A stretch of 64,000 bases of DNA, from NCBI GenBank assembly GCA_963714425.1, contig CAVQOI010000015.1, positions 62,001 to 126,000 of the forward strand. Reading direction: 5' to 3'. Numbering within the stretch: the first letter of the stretch is position 1; every line of letters starts with the position of its first letter. Positions 9,344 through 18,699 of the stretch are shown piece after piece. Below the pieces are notes generated by a model that saw only the letters and a program-made list of their open reading frames with translations, was not told the DNA's origin and ran no database searches. Both the position numbers and the translations under genes were made by a program. This stretch comes from DATCYX01 sp963714425. Its GTDB lineage: Bacteria > Chloroflexota > Anaerolineae > Anaerolineales > UBA4823.

Positions 9344-10497
9344 TTCCTGCTGAACGCGCCCACCTCAATGTGATGGCGATCAGCCATCCTGGTATGAGCG
9401 GAAAAAACAACGAGGACCGGTATGGCGTCTCAGCTTACCGGCTGGAAGGCGAAAAGAACCTGCCATCCCTGGTTGCGGTCGTCGCCGATGGGATCGGCGG
9501 GCACCGGGCTGGGGAGGTGGCAGCTGAAATCGCCGTTGAGACGATAAGTTCCGCTGTCGCCGATAGCGATGGAAGCCAGCCGGTGGAGACCCTCGCCAAT
9601 GCTCTCGTGCGTGCCAGCCAGAGGATTAGCGATCTGGCAGAGGGCGATCCTAGCCAGAAAGGCATGGGCTCTACATGCGCTTGCGCCTGGATCATTGGCT
9701 CCCGGTTGTATACCATTTCAGTTGGGGATTCGCGCATATATTTGATACGCGATGACACCATCCGGCAATTGACAACCGACCACACCTGGGTGCAGGAAGC
9801 CATCGAGCACGGCATCCTGGACCCCGAAGAAGCGCGCAGCCACCCAAACGCGCATGTGATTCGCCGCTATTTAGGATCCCGCCAGGATGTTGTGCCTGAT
9901 GGGCGCTTGTTCCTGCACCGGGACGAGAGTGATGATGCTGCCAAAGCCAACCAGGGCATGGCCCTGCTCCCCGGCGATATTTTGTTGCTCTGCAGCGATG
10001 GCCTCACTGATCTGGTGGACGATAACGAGATCATGGCGACGCTGCGCACGCGTAATTTGCGCGGTGCTCTGGATGATCTGGTCAAGATGACCAATCGCCG
10101 TGGTGGTCATGATAACGTCACCATCCTTACGCTTGCAGTCCCTCCGCTTGAGCAAGTCACCATCCCGGTGGAAGTTCGGCGCTCGCGGGTGCGCAATAAC
10201 TGGGTTGTTGTTGCATCAGGTGTCATTGGGCTAGCCTTGCTCGCTCTCGCTGTGGGTGCTATCTGGATGTTCACCAGCCCGGATGCGGTGAACCTGTCTG
10301 CAACCGACACAGCGCCAGTACCCCAGGCTACCCTCTTTCCCCTGCAAGCCACCTTGCCTGGAATCCAGCCTCCCTTGTTAGTAGAACCTTCAGCTTCACC
10401 TGCCGAAACTGTTCCGCTTATAGAAAATTCAACCAGGGAATCCACGCCACTCTCCGTCACACTCACACCCTGGCCTACCAATACTCTGGCGCCGTAG
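9340..10497 (+). CDS. PP2C-type Ser/Thr protein phosphatase with membrane anchor
   Basis: A 385-residue phosphatase of the PPM/Stp1 type that removes phosphate from Ser/Thr. Metal-binding and family motifs are all present: NNEDRYGV, ADGIGGHRAGE, GDSRIY, SDGLTDLV and GGHDNVT (to about residue 265). A membrane helix follows (about 290-312), then a Pro/Thr/Ser-rich external tail ending LAP. So the catalytic domain is cytoplasmic, on the same side as the partner's FHA domain. The start is a GTG at 9340 within GTGA, overlapping the upstream stop. The FHA protein is the likely scaffold or substrate adaptor. Confidence 0.93.
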   Translation: MIPAERAHLNVMAISHPGMSGKNNEDRYGVSAYRLEGEKNLPSLVAVVADGIGGHRAGEVAAEIAVETISSAVADSDGSQPVETLANALVRASQRISDLAEGDPSQKGMGSTCACAWIIGSRLYTISVGDSRIYLIRDDTIRQLTTDHTWVQEAIEHGILDPEEARSHPNAHVIRRYLGSRQDVVPDGRLFLHRDESDDAAKANQGMALLPGDILLLCSDGLTDLVDDNEIMATLRTRNLRGALDDLVKMTNRRGGHDNVTILTLAVPPLEQVTIPVEVRRSRVRNNWVVVASGVIGLALLALAVGAIWMFTSPDAVNLSATDTAPVPQATLFPLQATLPGIQPPLLVEPSASPAETVPLIENSTRESTPLSVTLTPWPTNTLAP

Positions 10498-10576
10498 AGC
10501 CGAAAAATATTTGCTCCTGAGAATAAGCTTTGGCTTTACTACGGATAGCCTCCTGATATCTTAGATGGAGATTATT

Positions 10577-11263
10577 ATGCCCACGAAATTTACATGGCTC
10601 GGCCACGCCACGATGAGCCTGGAGACCGGGGGGTCTACGCTGCTTGTTGACCCTTTCTTCTCGGAGAACCCTGCCGCAGCGATCACTGCAGACCAGGCAC
10701 AAGCGGATTACATCCTGATCAGCCATGGTCACTTCGATCATGTCGCCGATTTGGTCTCCATTGCTGAGCGTACCCGCGCTACTGTAATATGTAATTTTGA
10801 GATTGCTAACTGGCTGGAGGCACAAAACATACAGGCGCATGCCCAGCACATCGGCGGCGGCTACAGGCACCCCTTTGGCTATCTAAAGCTCACCTTGGCC
10901 CTGCACGGCTCGGGTCTGCCCGATGGCTTGTACGGCGGCAATCCCTGCGGCTTTCTGCTCAGCACCAACGATGGGAAAAAGGTCTACCTCGCCTGCGACA
11001 CAGGGTTGTTTGGCGATATGCGCTTGATCGGAGAGGAGGGCGTAGACCTGGCAGTCTTGCCTATCGGCGACAACTTCACCATGGGTCCCGATGACGCCCT
11101 GCGTGCCGTCAAGCTCATCCAACCCAAGCACGTCATCCCGGTGCACTACAATACCTGGCCTTTGATCGCTCAGGACCCGCATGCCTGGGCCAATCACGTG
11201 ATGGCTGAGACCAGCGCCCAGGTGCACGTAATTATCCCTGGGGAAAGTTTCATCGTCCCCTGA
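10577..11263 (+). CDS. UPF0173-type metal-dependent hydrolase
   Basis: A 228-residue metallo-beta-lactamase-fold hydrolase of the UPF0173 (YtkL-like) group. GHATMSLE at the N-terminus, SHGHFDHVAD (about residue 51), AEHIGG-like AQHIGGG, CDTGLFGD and a C-terminal HVIPVHYNTW supply the usual metal ligands. Physiological substrate unknown. A longer frame starts at 10565, but the ATG at 10577 has GGAG 6 bases upstream and gives the canonical start before KFTWLGH, so I chose it. It appears monocistronic between the phosphatase and rnz. Confidence 0.9.
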   Translation: MPTKFTWLGHATMSLETGGSTLLVDPFFSENPAAAITADQAQADYILISHGHFDHVADLVSIAERTRATVICNFEIANWLEAQNIQAHAQHIGGGYRHPFGYLKLTLALHGSGLPDGLYGGNPCGFLLSTNDGKKVYLACDTGLFGDMRLIGEEGVDLAVLPIGDNFTMGPDDALRAVKLIQPKHVIPVHYNTWPLIAQDPHAWANHVMAETSAQVHVIIPGESFIVP

Positions 11264-11316
11264 TCTAAACCCCCATACGCCAGGTTTCTATACCCGACCT
11301 TCTTGGCATACCCGGG

Positions 11317-12258
11317 TCAGTTGCTTTTTATCTTAATCAGCTCCCCCCGGCGGATCTGGAAAGCGTCGAAATCGCGCGCCACGTCAGCCTGCGGGAAAAC
11401 TGCCTGCGCCTCGGCTAACACATCGCGCTCGCGGTAGCGGCGTGAGAGATGGGTCAGGATCAAGCGTTTTACACCTGCCTGCACAGCCAGCTCAGCTGCC
11501 TGGCGAGCGGTAAGGTGGGCGAAGTTGCGCGCCATCTCGGCCTCCTCCTCCAGATACGTGGCCTCGATCACAAGTGTGTCGGCTTGGTGGCAGAACTCCA
11601 CCAGGTTATCAGTGCGACCCGCATCGCCTACGTGCACCAGTCGCGTTCCAGGGCGGGGTGGGCCGAGCACCTGGTCTGGGGTTACCCGGCTTCCATCAGG
11701 CAAGGTCACAGCCTGTCCGTTCACCAGATCACGTCGTGCTGGACCCGGCGGCACGCCCAACGCCTCGGCTTTGTCTGGGATAAAAGGTCGCCGGGGCATC
11801 TCCTCAAACAGGAAACCGAAGCAGTCTGGACCGCGATGGGAGACTGGAAATGCGCTTACAAAAAAATCGTCTGAACGGAAGATTTCGCCTGGGCTGATCT
11901 CGCGCAGGTGGATCTGCATGGGGGGGCGCGCCCCACGCAGCACTACCTTGTAGAGCAAATCGTGGATGCGCTCGAGAGCCCAGCCGCCAGCAAATATCTC
12001 CAATTCCTCAATCGCCTCCCAGCGCGAGAATGTGGAGAGAAGGCCTGCGAGCCCCAGGATGTGATCCAGGTGCCCATGGGTGATCAGGATGCGGCTCAGA
12101 CGCTTAAACCCGATCCCCGATTGCAGGATCTGCCGCTGCGTGCCTTCGCCACAGTCGATCAGGAAACGAAACTCATCATGCATCACGACCTGTGCTGACA
12201 GGCCGCGATGAACTGAGGGTGCTGAGGCTGATGTGCCTAGGAAGATCAATTCAAACAA
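11317..12258 (-). CDS. rnz: Ribonuclease Z
   Basis: RNase Z processes the 3' ends of tRNA precursors. The 313-residue protein has the metallo-beta-lactamase motif THGHLDH (about residue 60), HVGDAGRT and a C-terminal LTHLSRRY, all typical of the long-standing rnz family. The likely start is TTG at 12256-12258, giving MFELIFLGTSAS, with AAGG about 8 bases upstream; a TTG two codons earlier sits directly on the SD. It is divergent from ftsK with a shared promoter gap. Confidence 0.94.
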   Translation of the reverse strand: MFELIFLGTSASAPSVHRGLSAQVVMHDEFRFLIDCGEGTQRQILQSGIGFKRLSRILITHGHLDHILGLAGLLSTFSRWEAIEELEIFAGGWALERIHDLLYKVVLRGARPPMQIHLREISPGEIFRSDDFFVSAFPVSHRGPDCFGFLFEEMPRRPFIPDKAEALGVPPGPARRDLVNGQAVTLPDGSRVTPDQVLGPPRPGTRLVHVGDAGRTDNLVEFCHQADTLVIEATYLEEEAEMARNFAHLTARQAAELAVQAGVKRLILTHLSRRYRERDVLAEAQAVFPQADVARDFDAFQIRRGELIKIKSN

Positions 12259-12292
12259 TAGCAATTCCTTAGCATGTACATGGCTTTGACAA

Positions 12293-12322
12293 ATTGTAGC
12301 CGAATTAAGGGGTTTGTTGCAA
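12293..12322 (-). promoter_or_regulatory. Promoter for rnz
   Basis: On the minus strand TTGCAA (12317-12322), 18-base spacer, TACAAT (12293-12298). The predicted start leaves a leader of about 30 bases containing AAGG before the TTG start. Confidence 0.6.
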
Positions 12323-12350
12323 GGAACAATCTAAATACGACCATATGTGC

Positions 12351-12356
12351 TATAAT
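12351..12356 (+). promoter_or_regulatory. Extended -10 box for ftsK
   Basis: TGC directly precedes TATAAT, an extended -10. The ATG at 12367 is 10 bases downstream, giving at most a leader of a few bases and no Shine-Dalgarno. Confidence 0.6.
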
Positions 12357-12366
12357 TTTTGCTGAA

Positions 12367-14760
12367 ATGGCACGCCAGACAAAAAAAGACCCCCGAAAAA
12401 GACCAGCAGGCAGGGGCACGGCAGCCACGAAAGCCGCGCCGGGTCGTAACACAAAGGGCCAGCAAAAGGGCAAGCCAGCGAGCCCCGCGCGCTCCCGGCG
12501 GGCGACGCGTACCGCACGAGAGAAGGTTTCCCCGCGGGATAAGAGCGGAGCCCGCCCCCGTCGCCCGTTCATCACTAGCCTGTCGCTGGACCGCAAGCTG
12601 GATATCGCAGGTGTAGGGCTGGCTTTGCTTGGCTTACTGACGGTATTGATCCTATTTTCCAGCAGCCGCTCCGCCCCCACAGGTTTTTGGATTAACTTGC
12701 TGAGCACCAGCTTCGGCTGGGGGATGTACCTCTTGCCCGTAACCCTTCTGGCTGTGGGTTTGTGGCTTGTGCTGCGAAACTTTGAGCGCGTCCCGCTGCC
12801 ATCTGGCGAGCGCCTACTAGGGTTGAGCTTGCTGTTCCTGAACCTGCTGGCTTTTATGCATTTGATCGCCCAGCCAGAGAGCCGCGAAGCTTCCAGCGCT
12901 CTGGCTGCTGCAGGGAAGGGCGGCGGTTTGGTGGGTTTGGTTGCGTTTGAAGCCCTGCGGGCTGCTATTGGTTTAGGGGGCACAGCAGTAGCACTGCTTG
13001 CATGGCTGCTGATTGCCTTGGGGCTCTCGTTAGATTTATCTATTTTGGAGCTCTTTCGCTGGCTCCCCCCGCTTATCGCCCGCTTCCAGGCGCGTTGGGA
13101 TGAAATTCTTCAAGCTCGCCGGAGCCGTATTCAGCAGGTGAGTCCGGAGATGGATGGCTTTACCCCATTGCAGCGCAGTCCCGAGGGGATGTACGAAACT
13201 GCTCCTCAGGAAGCTGGGCGCATGGCAGAGTGGATTGACCAGCCCCCTCTCGGACCACCCCCACGTTCATGGGAGCTGCCAGTAATCGAAGAGATCCTCG
13301 AGTTTGGCGGGCAGGTGAATATCGATGAGGAGTTCGATAAACACCGCGGCAGGCTGATTGAGGAGACCCTGGCGTCCTTCGGCGCGCCCGCCAAAGTTGT
13401 TGAGATCAGCCGCGGTCCTACCATCACCCTGTTTGGTGTGGAGCCCGATTTCATCGAATCCCGCGGCGGTCGCATGCGCGTGCGCGTGGGAAAGATCGCT
13501 GCCCTGGCAGATGACCTGGCCCTGGCTCTCTCTGCTCCCACAATTCGTATCCAGGCGCCTGTGCCTGGCAAGGGCTATGTCGGTATCGAGGTGCCCAACG
13601 AAGAGATCAGCTTGGTTGCACTGCGCGACGTCGTCGAAAGTGAAGCCTTCAGGCGGCTGAAATCGCCGCTGCGCTTTGCCCTGGGTCAGGATGTGGCCGG
13701 GAACGCCGTGGCAGCTGACCTGGCGGGCATGCCTCACCTGCTAGTCGCTGGGGCTACCGGCTCGGGCAAGTCGGTGTGCGTCAATGCATTGATCTCGTGC
13801 CTGCTGCTGCACAACACCCCGGACGATGTACGCCTCATTATGGTCGATCCCAAGCGAGTCGAATTGACCAACTACAACGGTATCCCCCACCTGCTGGCTC
13901 CCGTGGTTGTGGAGCTGGAGCGCGTGGTGGGCGCCTTGCAGTGGGTGCTGCGTGAGATGGACCAGCGTTACCACAAGCTGGCTCAGGTAGGCTGCCGGAA
14001 CATGAAGGAATATAACGCCCAGCTGGCCTCCAAAGGCGAGAAGAAGCTGCCTCACCTGGTAGTGTTTATCGACGAGCTGGCTGACCTGATGATGCTGGCG
14101 CCGGATGAGACTGAGCGCACCATCACCCGCCTGGCGCAGCTGGCACGCGCCACTGGCATCCATCTGGTGATCGCCACCCAGCGGCCTTCAGTCGACGTGG
14201 TCACCGGTCTGATCAAGGCCAACTTCCCGGCCCGTGTCGCTTTCGCTGTGGCTTCTGGCGTGGACAGCCGCGTCATCCTCGACCAGCCCGGCGCAGAACG
14301 CCTGCTGGGCCGTGGGGATATGCTCTTCCAGGCTCCCGACGCCGCTGCTCCAGTACGCTTGCAGGGGGTCTTCGTCTCAGACAATGAAATCCAGCGCCTG
14401 GTAGGGTACTGGCAACGCTTTACTGGCTATGTAACCCCCAGCCCGACCGCCACTGGTGGGGTGGTCGACTCGTTGCCTTCCGGCATTCCTCTAAAGCAGA
14501 TCCCTCTCTGGGATGAGATGGCCAGCGAAGAAGAGAAAGATCCCTTGCTGGATGAAGCCATCGACCTGGCTCGCAGGCAAGGGCGCGCCTCGGTCTCTAT
14601 GCTGCAGCGCCGCCTGCGAATTGGCTATACCCGAGCCGCCCGCATTGTGGATACCATGGAAGCGCGCGGCATCGTCGGCACGCCTGAAGCGGGCACAAAC
14701 ACCCGTCCCATTCTGGATTACGGTCCTGCTGCCCCCCCCATCGACGAATTAACTGATTAA
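12367..14760 (+). CDS. ftsK: DNA translocase FtsK/SpoIIIE
   Basis: A 797-residue chromosome-segregation motor at the division septum. Order: about 70 Lys/Arg-rich residues, four membrane helices (about 75-225), a short linker, the alpha domain, then the RecA-like motor with Walker A GATGSGKS (about 463) and Walker B VVFIDELAD (about 566), and a C-terminal winged-helix gamma domain (about 720-775) that reads KOPS-like sites. The linker is short, as in SpoIIIE rather than E. coli FtsK. An upstream in-frame ATG at 12274 is possible but would put the -10 box inside the gene, so the ATG at 12367 is preferred. Confidence 0.96.
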   Translation: MARQTKKDPRKRPAGRGTAATKAAPGRNTKGQQKGKPASPARSRRATRTAREKVSPRDKSGARPRRPFITSLSLDRKLDIAGVGLALLGLLTVLILFSSSRSAPTGFWINLLSTSFGWGMYLLPVTLLAVGLWLVLRNFERVPLPSGERLLGLSLLFLNLLAFMHLIAQPESREASSALAAAGKGGGLVGLVAFEALRAAIGLGGTAVALLAWLLIALGLSLDLSILELFRWLPPLIARFQARWDEILQARRSRIQQVSPEMDGFTPLQRSPEGMYETAPQEAGRMAEWIDQPPLGPPPRSWELPVIEEILEFGGQVNIDEEFDKHRGRLIEETLASFGAPAKVVEISRGPTITLFGVEPDFIESRGGRMRVRVGKIAALADDLALALSAPTIRIQAPVPGKGYVGIEVPNEEISLVALRDVVESEAFRRLKSPLRFALGQDVAGNAVAADLAGMPHLLVAGATGSGKSVCVNALISCLLLHNTPDDVRLIMVDPKRVELTNYNGIPHLLAPVVVELERVVGALQWVLREMDQRYHKLAQVGCRNMKEYNAQLASKGEKKLPHLVVFIDELADLMMLAPDETERTITRLAQLARATGIHLVIATQRPSVDVVTGLIKANFPARVAFAVASGVDSRVILDQPGAERLLGRGDMLFQAPDAAAPVRLQGVFVSDNEIQRLVGYWQRFTGYVTPSPTATGGVVDSLPSGIPLKQIPLWDEMASEEEKDPLLDEAIDLARRQGRASVSMLQRRLRIGYTRAARIVDTMEARGIVGTPEAGTNTRPILDYGPAAPPIDELTD

Positions 14761-14844
14761 AACCATCTGCGAATCTCACAAATTGGGGGAATTGAATATT
14801 CGCATAATTCGCGTAATTAGCGGATATTATCCCTCTCCATCCGT

Positions 14845-15729
14845 TTACAGCGCTCCATCTTGCATAAACCGCCTGGCGTGAGCCAGGACAGCCTGCATGC
14901 TGTCCTCCAGCTGCTCCTCCAGGCGCAGCTCCGGTAGGGTGATCGGTACATCAAATCGCACGTTGGGCACCAGGGAGAACCTCCTCCCTAAGACCAGCTG
15001 CTGGATGATTTGTATGAATTCTGCCAGCTTCTGCTGCTCCCACATTGTCCGGCGCAGGCGCACGAGGGGGTTGCGCCAGCATTCAAGCGCCAGAACCCCG
15101 CTTACGCTTGTGACCAGCAGGCGTGTGCCTGGCGCATTGTCGAGCATCAGCGCCAGGCTGGAGGACCAGGACCCCAGCACATCCACGGAGTTGGGAAAAA
15201 GGGCGGGGTCGGGATCCACCAGGCCACTGGGAAAGATCAATACCGAACCGCCATTTTTCAGGTGGCGGATGGCGCTGCGCACCACCATAAAGCGCCCCTG
15301 AGATTCCTGGGCGGTATAGATCATGTGGTCGCGAACAAATCTCAGCCCTTGAAAGAAGGGCACGCCACTGACCACAATTTTGAGGTCCTCACGCGGCAGG
15401 CTGGCGGCGATCGCTAGGCCATCCACGCCTCCCGGATGGTTGGAGGCGATCAACAGGGGTCCCTCGGGTGGGATATTCTCTGCGCCGCTCACTGTCAATT
15501 GATGGATGAAGCGCATTAATAACCTGCGGGCCGCCTCGGGGAAACCGTGTTGCGCCGTGCAGTGCTCGAACTTCGTGATCAGCCTGGCGAAGCGGTGCGC
15601 TGGAAATAAAGCGAGCGGCCAGAGGAAGCGGCGCAGCCACGCAGTTGGTGGAATCCCAAACGCATTGAAGATCTCATCGATCAGCGTGCGCCGCACCTCA
15701 GAGATTTGCGAGAATTGCGCTTCGGGCAT
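14845..15729 (-). CDS. Lysophospholipid acyltransferase (PlsC-like)
   Basis: A 294-residue acyltransferase likely acting in phospholipid or glycolipid synthesis at the membrane. The HxxxxD catalytic block is present as NHPGGVDG (about residue 97), followed by a substrate loop region with VVRSAIRHLKNGG and FPSG. A longer frame begins at 15828, but the ATG at 15727-15729 has GGAGGG upstream, so that start is preferred and leaves space for the divergent EamA promoter. It converges with ftsK across an 84-base gap. Confidence 0.85.
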   Translation of the reverse strand: MPEAQFSQISEVRRTLIDEIFNAFGIPPTAWLRRFLWPLALFPAHRFARLITKFEHCTAQHGFPEAARRLLMRFIHQLTVSGAENIPPEGPLLIASNHPGGVDGLAIAASLPREDLKIVVSGVPFFQGLRFVRDHMIYTAQESQGRFMVVRSAIRHLKNGGSVLIFPSGLVDPDPALFPNSVDVLGSWSSSLALMLDNAPGTRLLVTSVSGVLALECWRNPLVRLRRTMWEQQKLAEFIQIIQQLVLGRRFSLVPNVRFDVPITLPELRLEEQLEDSMQAVLAHARRFMQDGAL

Positions 15730-15806
15730 CGCTTCATCCCTCCCGCTAGGGCTTATCTTCTCTATTTTACCTCGCTTTTTCTTATAGCGACCGAATGGGT
15801 TAAGTG

Positions 15807-15812
15807 TATACT
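15807..15812 (+). promoter_or_regulatory. -10 box for the EamA gene, leaderless
   Basis: TATACT is followed by GGGGGC (6 bases) and the ATG at 15819, so transcription would begin at about the start codon. Confidence 0.6.
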
Positions 15813-15818
15813 GGGGGC

Positions 15819-16688
15819 ATGACCGCACTCCTTCAAAGCATCCTGGCCGGTCTGGGGGGAATGTTCGGATGGGGGATATACGATTTCTTCGGTGGATTTT
15901 TCTCCAAACAAATCGGCAATTTCAAGACCATCTTCTGGTCGCAACTTGCGGGATTGGGATTTGCTGCTCTGCTGCTTTTCGTCTTTGCGATTAATCTGCA
16001 AATCCCCGCATTGATCTTGGCGCTGTTGCCCATAGCGTCGATTTTTTACGCCGCAGCCTACCTGCTCTTTTTCAAAGGTTTTGAGCTGGGCAAGATTTCC
16101 ATCATCTCGGCTATCATGAACTTGTGGGCGGTGTTCACCATGCTCTTCGCGTTCATCTTCTTGGGCCAGCAACTCTCCCCCACTCAGTCCTTGGGGGTCT
16201 TGATGATCGTGGTAGGTGTGACCCTGGTTTCCTTGAATCTGGGCGACATCCAGGGGAAAAACGTCCGTATTTTTTCCGGGGTTAAAGAAACCGTTCTGGC
16301 GGCTTTCCTGTTTGGAATATTCTGGAATCTGAGCGAGATTATCTCGGAAAACATCGGCTGGCTGTCCACCACGCTTTTCATCAAGCTGGGTGTGGTTGTT
16401 TTTCTGTTGTGCTATTCTCTCTTCCTGAAACGCCAGCTCAGTCTGGCCGCAACCCCCACACGGACGAAGTGGGCGGTTGTGCTCGCCGGCATAATCGAGG
16501 CTGGTGCCGTCATCTCCGTCAATTGGGGCCTGACCATCGGAGATGTCATCCTGGTGACTCCCATCTCTTCGGCCTTATCCATCGTCACAATCTTGATGGC
16601 TATCGTCATATTGAAAGAAAAAATTACCCGGCAGCAAGGCATTGGAATCGTCACCGCGATTGCCGGGATAGTCTTGACCGCTTTTTGA
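15819..16688 (+). CDS. EamA/DMT-superfamily membrane transporter
   Basis: A 289-residue protein with about ten hydrophobic helices in two similar halves, each beginning with a G-x-x-x-W-G-type helix, as in drug/metabolite exporters. The substrate cannot be told from sequence. A GTG at 15804 in the same frame would start inside the -10 box; the ATG at 15819 fits the leaderless pattern seen elsewhere in the window. It is monocistronic, followed by a repeat-rich gap. Confidence 0.85.
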   Translation: MTALLQSILAGLGGMFGWGIYDFFGGFFSKQIGNFKTIFWSQLAGLGFAALLLFVFAINLQIPALILALLPIASIFYAAAYLLFFKGFELGKISIISAIMNLWAVFTMLFAFIFLGQQLSPTQSLGVLMIVVGVTLVSLNLGDIQGKNVRIFSGVKETVLAAFLFGIFWNLSEIISENIGWLSTTLFIKLGVVVFLLCYSLFLKRQLSLAATPTRTKWAVVLAGIIEAGAVISVNWGLTIGDVILVTPISSALSIVTILMAIVILKEKITRQQGIGIVTAIAGIVLTAF

Positions 16689-16716
16689 GCTATTAGACGC
16701 GCAGCGAAATTGCCTT

Positions 16717-16835
16717 GTGGTAGATTCTCCCCTCCTACTCAGGGGGGAGGAGCTGGGGTTGGGGGTGACCGTAACTCATTTCTGGTATGATTCCCCCCTT
16801 CCCATTTGGGAAGGGGGGTGGGATGGGTATTTCCA
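16717..16835. repeat. Intergenic inverted-repeat (REP-like) element, copy A
   Basis: Two G/C-rich hairpins in a gap of about 205 bases. One is around 16729-16750 (CTCCCCT... AGGGGGGAG). The other is perfect, arms 16793-16803 and 16808-16818 (CCCCCCTTCCC with a 4-base loop), followed by a G-rich GGGATGGGTAT tail. A related hairpin and tail occurs at 20452-20495 in the opposite orientation, so this looks like a dispersed element. No coding potential supported. Confidence 0.55.
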
Positions 16836-16893
16836 GGCGGCACACCCGAGGAGCACCCCTGAGTGTGCCTTGGATTATCAAGAACGGGACGAA

Positions 16894-18381
16894 TTATTGT
16901 TCCGCTTCCTCGCTCAGGATCTCAACAACAGCTGGTTTCGGCTCACCCTTGCCGCGCACGCCATTTACCGATTCGGTGCTCATGGCGTAGGTGAAGGTCG
17001 TATAGGCGATGGCGTCAGAGTTGACATCCAGCGCGTGCAAGTTGACATTGGCGAATGTATCGCATGCCAGGTGGTAGCATGGGTCGTACTGGTCGCCAGC
17101 CGTTCCGCCCCAGATTGCCGCTTCGGCGGGGGATTTGATGCCCTCGGCGCCGGTGAACAGGCCTCCGGATGGGATGCCAACGGCGATAAAGGGCCCGTAG
17201 TCCGAGCGACCGGAGAAGTCGGTTCCCATAAACGATTCGCCAACTGAATTGTAGAACTGCTCGAACAGCGCCTCGATCTGGGCTGAGCCTGCTGGTCCTG
17301 GACCAGCGCCCACGCCATCCGAGTCATCGCCGTCGTAAACGAAGAAGACATGGTTAGGCGAGCCAACCATATCAAAATTCAGATAAAGAGCGATGTTCGC
17401 CTGTTCTGCGGGGCTCAGGTTGTTCACGTAATACGTAGAACCCACCAGCCCCGATTCCTCCGCGCCCCACAAAGCGTAGCGCACTTTGTTGCGCGTGCGC
17501 AGATCTTTCATCTGGATAGCTGTTTCCAGGATGGCAGCGCTGCCAGAGCCGTTGTCATTGATGCCTGGTCCCGCGTTCACCGAGTCCAGGTGCGCGCCGA
17601 CCATCACCACATTATCCGGGCGACCCCAGGAGGTCTCGGCGATCACGTTGTAGGTTGTGGCGATGCCGCGGAATGTCTCCGTCTTCAAGCGCATCACCAG
17701 CCCCGCTGTGGCTGCCAGAGCCTGGCCGACGTCCTGGGTCACGGCGGTGACCGGGATATCCAGCGTGAAGGTGTTGCTGAGCGTTCCATTGAGCACGCCG
17801 GGGATGTTGTTGTAAATCACCACACCCGAGGCGCCGGCGTTGTAGGCGTTGGTGGCCTTCGCGGCGAAGGTGCACGCCCCGCGGCTGATCAGGGCGATGT
17901 TGCCCACCGGGAAGCCGGCAAAGTCCGCTGCATTGCAGCCCGTGATAGCAGAAACGGTGCTCACGGCCGCGGTGACATCCCCACTCCCGGAGTAGGACAT
18001 GATGCTGTTCGCAATCGGCCCAACAGGCGGCGGCGACACTTGCTCCAGGATAGTCGGTGAAAGCGTGATGAATGTCTGGAAATCAAACGGCTGGACGGTC
18101 ACATCGTAGCCGGCATCACTGAAGACCTGCGCCGCGTAGGCTACCGAAGCATCGTACCCTGGGGTGCCTGAAGTGCGGATGCCATTATTGGCGTCTGCAA
18201 TCGACTGTAAGACTGCCTGGTGCTGGCGCACGCCATCCAGGGTGACGCAATCGAGCAGCTTTGCCAGCGGGCCACGCTTGCCCACGCCGCAGATGCCTCT
18301 CGCCTGGGCTACCGGGACAATAGCAAGCAGCATCAGCAAGATCAATACACCGATTGATGCATAGAGAGCTTTCTTGTTCAT
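16894..18381 (-). CDS. Secreted M28-family zinc aminopeptidase with PA domain
   Basis: A 495-residue exported peptidase. Residues 1-25 are a signal peptide. A protease-associated (PA) domain with ISRGACTFAAKATNAYNAG lies around 170-210, inserted before the M28 catalytic domain. Zinc ligands are visible: GAHLDSV (about 287), INDNGSGSA, WGAEESGLVG (catalytic Glu-Glu) and NFDMVGSPN. A longer frame begins at 18516, but the ATG at 18379-18381 has AGGAGG upstream and is followed directly by the signal peptide. Probably releases N-terminal amino acids from external peptides. Confidence 0.92.
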   Translation of the reverse strand: MNKKALYASIGVLILLMLLAIVPVAQARGICGVGKRGPLAKLLDCVTLDGVRQHQAVLQSIADANNGIRTSGTPGYDASVAYAAQVFSDAGYDVTVQPFDFQTFITLSPTILEQVSPPPVGPIANSIMSYSGSGDVTAAVSTVSAITGCNAADFAGFPVGNIALISRGACTFAAKATNAYNAGASGVVIYNNIPGVLNGTLSNTFTLDIPVTAVTQDVGQALAATAGLVMRLKTETFRGIATTYNVIAETSWGRPDNVVMVGAHLDSVNAGPGINDNGSGSAAILETAIQMKDLRTRNKVRYALWGAEESGLVGSTYYVNNLSPAEQANIALYLNFDMVGSPNHVFFVYDGDDSDGVGAGPGPAGSAQIEALFEQFYNSVGESFMGTDFSGRSDYGPFIAVGIPSGGLFTGAEGIKSPAEAAIWGGTAGDQYDPCYHLACDTFANVNLHALDVNSDAIAYTTFTYAMSTESVNGVRGKGEPKPAVVEILSEEAEQ

Positions 18382-18691
18382 ATTCTTGTTTCCTCCTGGG
18401 CATGTTTGGGGTTTTGGATACCCCCTGAGTTGAGATTCCAATAAAAAGATGGCTGCGCTGGGTATCAGGCACTCATCTGGGTTGCCAAACCGGAAAACAT
18501 GGTCTGGCCGGTACACCGTAAGCCTGGATATCTGGTTCTACCTCCTTCCCTGGAATCGGATAGCCGGTGGGGCTGTCATACTGGAGGTTGGAGTGCAGTT
18601 AATCAAATCCCTCTTGAAGCACTCCAGAGCAATCCTATTCTATTATATTACACAAAAACGATCAAAATTGCAAGATTAGTTTGGATTGTCT
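18382..18691. other. 310-base intergenic region, leader of the M28 gene
   Basis: No gene supported. On the minus strand a TATAAT lies near 18636, which would give a leader of about 250 bases to the M28 gene. The leader contains an inverted repeat with perfect 7-base arms at 18590-18596 and 18619-18625. No known riboswitch class was recognised. Confidence 0.4.
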
Positions 18692-18699
18692 TTACCCGA

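Noticed and set aside
16717..17247. Plus-strand ORF in the EamA-M28 gap
   Set aside because: Its first part is the REP-like repeat and the rest is antisense to the M28 gene.
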